NCBI GenBank assembly: GCA_025362765.1
Contig: JANYFI010000045.1
Location: 1 to 6,329 of the forward strand
Direction of reading: 5' to 3'
Length of the DNA stretch: 6,329 nt
Source of the DNA: Ferruginibacter sp.
GTDB lineage: Bacteria > Bacteroidota > Bacteroidia > Chitinophagales > Chitinophagaceae
The position numbers and the translations under genes are program-made. The notes under the pieces are model-generated. The model worked only from the letters and a program-made list of their open reading frames with translations, had not been told where the DNA came from and did not search any database. This document shows, piece by piece, positions 5,323-6,329 of this stretch (the stretch's first letter is position 1; the number at the start of each line of letters is the position of its first letter).

Positions 5323-6132
5323 ATGAATGATTTTTTTAAAAACAAGGTGGTAGCCATTACCGGCGGCAGTGAGGGCATCGGTAAAGCATTGATTGATGCA
5401 TTAATACCGCTGGGCGCAAAAGTGGCTACCTGCGGCCGTAACCAGGATAAATTATACAGCCTGCAGGTGCAGTACTCGGGTCACCTGCTGCATGCCATTG
5501 TAGCGGATGTAAGCGTGTACAGCGAATGTGAAAACTTTATCAGCAGTACCATTGATACATTTGGAGGCATCGATATATTGATCAACAATGCCGGCGTTTC
5601 CATGCGGTCTTTATTAAAAGATGTAGATATTGACGTGATCAGGAAAGTAATGGACATTAATTTTTTTGGCACCGTTAATTGTACCAAGCTGGCACTTAAT
5701 TCCATCATCGAAAGAAAAGGCACTATCGTTGGCATCTCTTCCATTGCGGGGTATCGTGGCTTACCAGGAAGAAGCGGCTACTCTGCTTCTAAATTTGCCG
5801 TAAATGGCTGGTTGGAAGCAGTGCGGACAGAACTGCTGGATGAGGGAGTGAACGTAATGTGGGTTTGCCCAGGGTTTACCAAAAGCAATATCCGTAACGC
5901 AGCACTTAACAACAAAGGAAAGTCGCAGGGCGAAAGCCCGTTAAGAGAAGCAACATTAATGAGCCCTGAAAGATGTGCCGCCCATATTATAAAAGCAATA
6001 GCCAAACGTAAAAGAACGCTGGTACTCACTTTCCAGGGAAAACGTACGGTTTTTATGAATAAACTTTTTCCGTCATTGACAGACAGACTCACCAGGAATT
6101 TTTTTTATAAAAATAAAGAATTGATGAAATAA
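5323..6132 (+). CDS. SDR family NAD(P)-dependent oxidoreductase
   Basis: This 269-residue protein is a classical short-chain dehydrogenase/reductase. The Rossmann fold shows T13-G-G-S-E-G-I-G20 for the dinucleotide and C-G-R39-N after beta-2, a basic residue that favours NADPH. It also has D62-V, N88-N-A-G91, and the catalytic set N113, S140 (in S-S-I-A-G), Y153 and K157 (Y-S-A-S-K), then P183-G-F-T. The enzyme should be an active cytoplasmic carbonyl/alcohol oxidoreductase. The substrate cannot be read from the sequence. The C-terminal part (M-S-P-E-R-C-A-A-H-I-I-K-A-I-A-K-R-K-R, then a basic tail ending K-N-K-E-L-M-K) recalls DHRS7-like SDRs, which act on lipid-like or hydrophobic substrates, but this is only an impression. 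I chose the ATG at 5323 rather than a TTG at 5305, because the latter overlaps the -7 box and the family N-terminus fits the ATG. Confidence 0.93.
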   Translation: MNDFFKNKVVAITGGSEGIGKALIDALIPLGAKVATCGRNQDKLYSLQVQYSGHLLHAIVADVSVYSECENFISSTIDTFGGIDILINNAGVSMRSLLKDVDIDVIRKVMDINFFGTVNCTKLALNSIIERKGTIVGISSIAGYRGLPGRSGYSASKFAVNGWLEAVRTELLDEGVNVMWVCPGFTKSNIRNAALNNKGKSQGESPLREATLMSPERCAAHIIKAIAKRKRTLVLTFQGKRTVFMNKLFPSLTDRLTRNFFYKNKELMK

Positions 6133-6134
6133 CC

Positions 6135-6163
6135 TTGCGCCAACGGCGTCATAACTATATTTG
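6135..6163 (+). promoter_or_regulatory. Possible promoter of the terminal gene
   Basis: TTG (6135-6137) and TATATTTG (6156-6163) are 18 nt apart, close to the Bacteroidota consensus. A second exact -7 match, TAATTTTG (6171-6178), lies just downstream but has no -33 partner. Either would give a leader of roughly 70-86 nt to the ATG at 6256. The first begins three bases after the SDR stop, so the last gene probably has its own transcript. Confidence 0.45.
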
Positions 6164-6255
6164 GTATTACTAATTTTGATAGCTTTCACAATCTTATCAT
6201 AAACTAACACCGCTGGATACAGTAAAATATTAATGGATTAACCATCCTACACTAC

Positions 6256-6329
6256 ATGGCTTTACTCACCCTTACATCAGATATTGGTCAGCATGATTTT
6301 CTTGCCGGTGCAGTAAAAGGACAGTTGTT
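6256..6329 (+). CDS. 5' end of a probable SAM hydroxide adenosyltransferase (DUF62)
   Basis: An open frame starts at the ATG at 6256 and runs off the window after 24 full codons. It reads M-A-L-L-T-L-T-S-D-I-G-Q-H-D, then F-L-A-G-A-V-K-G-Q-L-L. The opening hydrophobic strand, T-(S/T)-D-x-G, and the (V/A)-(G/A)-x-V-K-G segment about eight residues later are the N-terminal signature of the S-adenosyl-L-methionine hydroxide adenosyltransferase / SAM hydrolase family (relatives of SAM chlorinase and fluorinase). Its members bind SAM and, in the hydroxide-using form, yield adenosine and methionine. The D at position 9 corresponds to the conserved Asp in the SAM pocket. Most members have Phe where this one has Ile (S-D-I-G). 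Only the first tenth of a protein of about 260-280 residues is visible, so the call rests on a short motif. Confidence 0.65.
   Translation, partial: MALLTLTSDIGQHDFLAGAVKGQL

Noticed and set aside
5103..5378. 91-codon open frame on the minus strand across the SDR start
   Set aside because: It overlaps the SDR N-terminus and its promoter, and its composition (many K, R, C, N without domain-like pattern) resembles antisense noise.
6136..6148. Terminator after the SDR gene (CGCC-AAC-GGCG)
   Set aside because: The stem has only four base pairs and no T-tract follows; the bases after it are ATAACTATAT and fit a promoter better.

Overview
The window reads as a chromosomal piece of a Bacteroidota genome, most likely near Chitinophagaceae/Sphingobacteriia. 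The grounds are the gene order parA-parB-DUF5683-dapB, promoters of the Bacteroidota type (TTTG-N19-TAnnTTTG), start codons with A/T-rich leaders and no Shine-Dalgarno, and a secreted lipoprotein with a Bacteroidota FN3-like domain and WKNG repeats. The lineage is inferred from these traits; no search was run.

Layout. Positions 1-203 form a perfect inverted repeat (94-bp arms, 15-nt spacer). Its right arm is normal parA coding sequence and its left arm is the same DNA turned around, replacing the 5' end of parA, including the Walker A codons. This most likely marks a fold-back artefact at a contig end. From 94 to 3198 a same-strand cluster follows: parA (truncated), parB, a DUF5683 membrane protein and dapB. 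The parA-parB gap holds a degenerate octamer array (CATTAGCA-like) with inverted copies at its far side. ParA and ParB are the chromosome segregation pair, DapB makes lysine/meso-diaminopimelate precursors for the cell wall, and DUF5683 is an uncharacterised envelope protein; grouping them may tie segregation to envelope growth.

Positions 3199-3494 carry an inverted repeat and a well-formed promoter for a tRNA-Lys(UUU) gene at 3495-3567, which is followed by an intrinsic terminator. Positions 3601-3801 are non-coding, with a GC-rich tandem/hairpin block and a short bounded open stretch, possibly a dispersed repeat.

Positions 3802-4982 on the minus strand are one decayed gene for an outer-surface lipoprotein with a WKNG-repeat (beta-propeller-like) body. 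It is broken by an in-frame amber codon and, further on, by a frameshift best explained by loss of most of one repeat. Positions 4983-5322 are a spacer between divergent genes. An SDR oxidoreductase gene (5323-6132) follows on the plus strand, and at 6256 a further gene begins and runs off the window; its first 24 codons look like the SAM hydroxide adenosyltransferase (DUF62) family.

No CRISPR array, insertion sequence, transposase or phage gene is visible. The strongest anomalies are the terminal inverted repeat, the double lesion in the WKNG lipoprotein gene and the octamer array abutting the parB start. No convincing new multi-gene system is present.
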